64,000 nucleotides of DNA from CAVTLG01 sp963735495 (GTDB lineage Bacteria; Chloroflexota; Ktedonobacteria; Ktedonobacterales; Ktedonobacteraceae). Made by a program: the position numbers and the translations under genes. The stretch lies in NCBI GenBank assembly GCA_963735495.1, contig CAVTLG010000008.1, forward strand, positions 434,001 to 498,000, given 5' to 3'. Shown here one piece after another: positions 62,927 through 64,000 of the stretch (position 1 is its first letter; each line of letters opens with the position of its first letter). The notes beneath the pieces were generated by a model. The model was not told the origin of the DNA and searched no databases. It saw only the letters and a list, made by a program, of their open reading frames with translations.

Positions 62927-63339
62927 AGTCTACCACCTTAACCATAAGACAGCCCTTACGGTCATGTCTCAACAAACAGGCGGACAAAAGGGTGAACCTT
63001 GTACCCCTCCTTAAAAGTAGCACGTTATAGTTAGTAATCAGTTAAGCGATATTTACAATCGTGTAAAGTATAGGATAAATGGTGGTTAAATAGACGTTCG
63101 ACGATCTAACCAAATATCCTAGTAGATGAGCGGGAAGCGCACCGCCCTGTGCATTCTGGCCTTGTCATACGTTATACTTACTACAAGCACATCTTATTGT
63201 ATCAACTTAACTAACAATGTCAGATGAAAAGGGAAACCCACCAGGGTGACAGGTAGCGGAGGTCATATAAAGAAGGAGGGAACTTGGATCGTGGTTCTCT
63301 ACGATAGAATTCAGAGAAGTAGGAAGCAGGTAAAACCAG
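62927..63339. other. Divergent intergenic region
   Basis: About 410 bases between the leftward glycosyltransferase and the rightward Pro-rich gene. AAGGAGGG at about 63272-63279 precedes only a short open frame of about 34 codons (GTG near 63292) that I do not support as a gene. No repeat or RNA gene is seen. Confidence 0.4.
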
Positions 63340-64000
63340 GTGAAGCGTCAATTTGCAAATATACAACCATCCCAGGGGAAACAACCCCCTGAGCAGGCAA
63401 TTCCGGCAGCGTCTCCCCCTGAAGCAAAAGCTCCTACCCCCCCTATACGTACAATGAAAACGACGGGAGGCGGGCTGCTCTCAAATAGCGGACTCCTATC
63501 AAATTGGCAAACAGGCAGCGTAGCGCCGTCTCAAGGGCCAGTTTCTGAGGTAGGAAATACGGCAACCCCACAACGCATAACGCAAAGACCTGTGGCAAAT
63601 CCCATTTCTCCTATGGGGCAAGGCTTCTTTCCTTCAGCAGCAGTGCAACAAGCACAATCAGGAGTAGCTCAAATTCAGGCAGGAGGCATACCGGTATTGA
63701 AATTGCCGGTTTCTAGCGCCGACTTCAATACTGCCATGATACCGTTACCTCCGCAGCCCATAACACCAACAAACTACCAGAACAATGGCAGATTGCCAGG
63801 CGCTCCATCTGCACCTCCTACTCCTGGCAATGCGTATAATGCTGGATTTTCGGGAATGGGTAGCGCAGCAAACTATCCAGGTGGAGCAAGCACCGCATAT
63901 GCATCCGCAGGCCCTGGCTATCCATCGGCTCCATATACCCCAGGTGCGCCAAATAACCCGCCATATGCCAGTGGAGTGGGCTATCCCAATAACCCGGCTT
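63340..64000 (+). CDS. Pro/Gly/Asn-rich protein, N-terminal part (cut by window edge)
   Basis: The frame from the GTG at 63340 stays open for 220 codons to the window end; a TAA lies in frame three codons upstream, so this GTG or a later ATG must be the start. The N-terminus KRQFANIQPSQGKQ is basic, then Pro, Gln, Ala and Ser dominate, changing to Pro/Gly/Tyr/Asn-rich sequence (YPGGASTAYASAGPGYPSAP). No domain is visible; such regions often precede a kinase, membrane or surface domain, which would lie outside the window. Confidence 0.7.
   Translation, partial: MKRQFANIQPSQGKQPPEQAIPAASPPEAKAPTPPIRTMKTTGGGLLSNSGLLSNWQTGSVAPSQGPVSEVGNTATPQRITQRPVANPISPMGQGFFPSAAVQQAQSGVAQIQAGGIPVLKLPVSSADFNTAMIPLPPQPITPTNYQNNGRLPGAPSAPPTPGNAYNAGFSGMGSAANYPGGASTAYASAGPGYPSAPYTPGAPNNPPYASGVGYPNNPA

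Overview
The window looks like chromosomal DNA of a Chloroflexota bacterium, most likely a Ktedonobacteria-type organism. This is inferred from gene content, not from a marker gene: a caa3-type oxidase with a two-helix PSxWP subunit, a complete Ccm cluster with a cysteine-type CcmE, a heme-NO-binding (HNOB) protein, large alanine/charge-rich coiled-coil proteins, an IS1634-like element and a reduced division/wall (dcw) cluster. GC content is moderate and genes are packed, with many 4-bp ATGA stop/start overlaps.

Layout. 1-9.8 kb: plsC (cut by the window edge) and cmk, a clade-3-like catalase, a 788-residue protein built from 20-residue repeats, two small conserved-looking proteins, then an ATGA-linked operon of coiled-coil protein, DUF2851 protein and a RluB-type pseudouridine synthase. 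9.9-18.9 kb: cytochrome c maturation on the minus strand (TlpA-like, CopD-like, ccmE, ccmF, ccmH, ccmI-like, a Cna/carboxypeptidase-regulatory-like membrane protein, ccmA, ccmB, ccmC, ccmD, DUF3054). 19.3-22.9 kb: two related coiled-coil proteins. 23.8-28.4 kb: a GH5 glycoside hydrolase, a nested inverted-repeat structure, a receiver protein with two membrane helices, and a PAS-histidine kinase-receiver-winged-helix fusion. 28.6-35.5 kb: cytochrome c oxidase genes (ctaC with fused heme c domain, ctaD, ctaF-like, ctaE) and divergent ctaB plus SCO. 35.6-41.3 kb: an Rpn/PD-(D/E)XK-like protein, a PSLWP-BON protein, an ABC exporter pair and a methyltransferase. 41.4-55.2 kb: the dcw cluster on the minus strand in the order mraZ, rsmH, ftsL, ftsI, orf, ftsW, murG, murC, murB, ftsQ, ftsA, ftsZ; murE, murF, murD and mraY are absent. 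55.6-63 kb: HNOB-winged-helix regulator plus MBL hydrolase, HU, macro-domain protein, a decayed Rpn-like gene carrying an IS1634-type insertion, and a GT4 glycosyltransferase. The window ends inside a Pro/Gly/Asn-rich coding region.

Main observations. (1) An 18-bp motif with two AGGT half-sites 11 bp apart lies in the same orientation upstream of the ccm cluster, of the receiver/PSIWP gene and of the oxidase operon, suggesting a respiratory regulon read by an OmpR-type winged-helix protein. (2) ftsA and ftsI are each broken by one extra base, as is the Rpn-like remnant, so either the assembly carries insertion errors or the breaks are real. (3) The IS insertion can be excised in silico with its 6-bp duplication to restore the host frame exactly. 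(4) In-phase TGGGG repeats upstream of mraZ match the known MraZ operator, next to three DnaA boxes. (5) A heme-NO-sensor/winged-helix fusion has a palindrome in its own promoter. (6) Three unusual repeat/coiled-coil proteins of unknown function may be the least described genes here.
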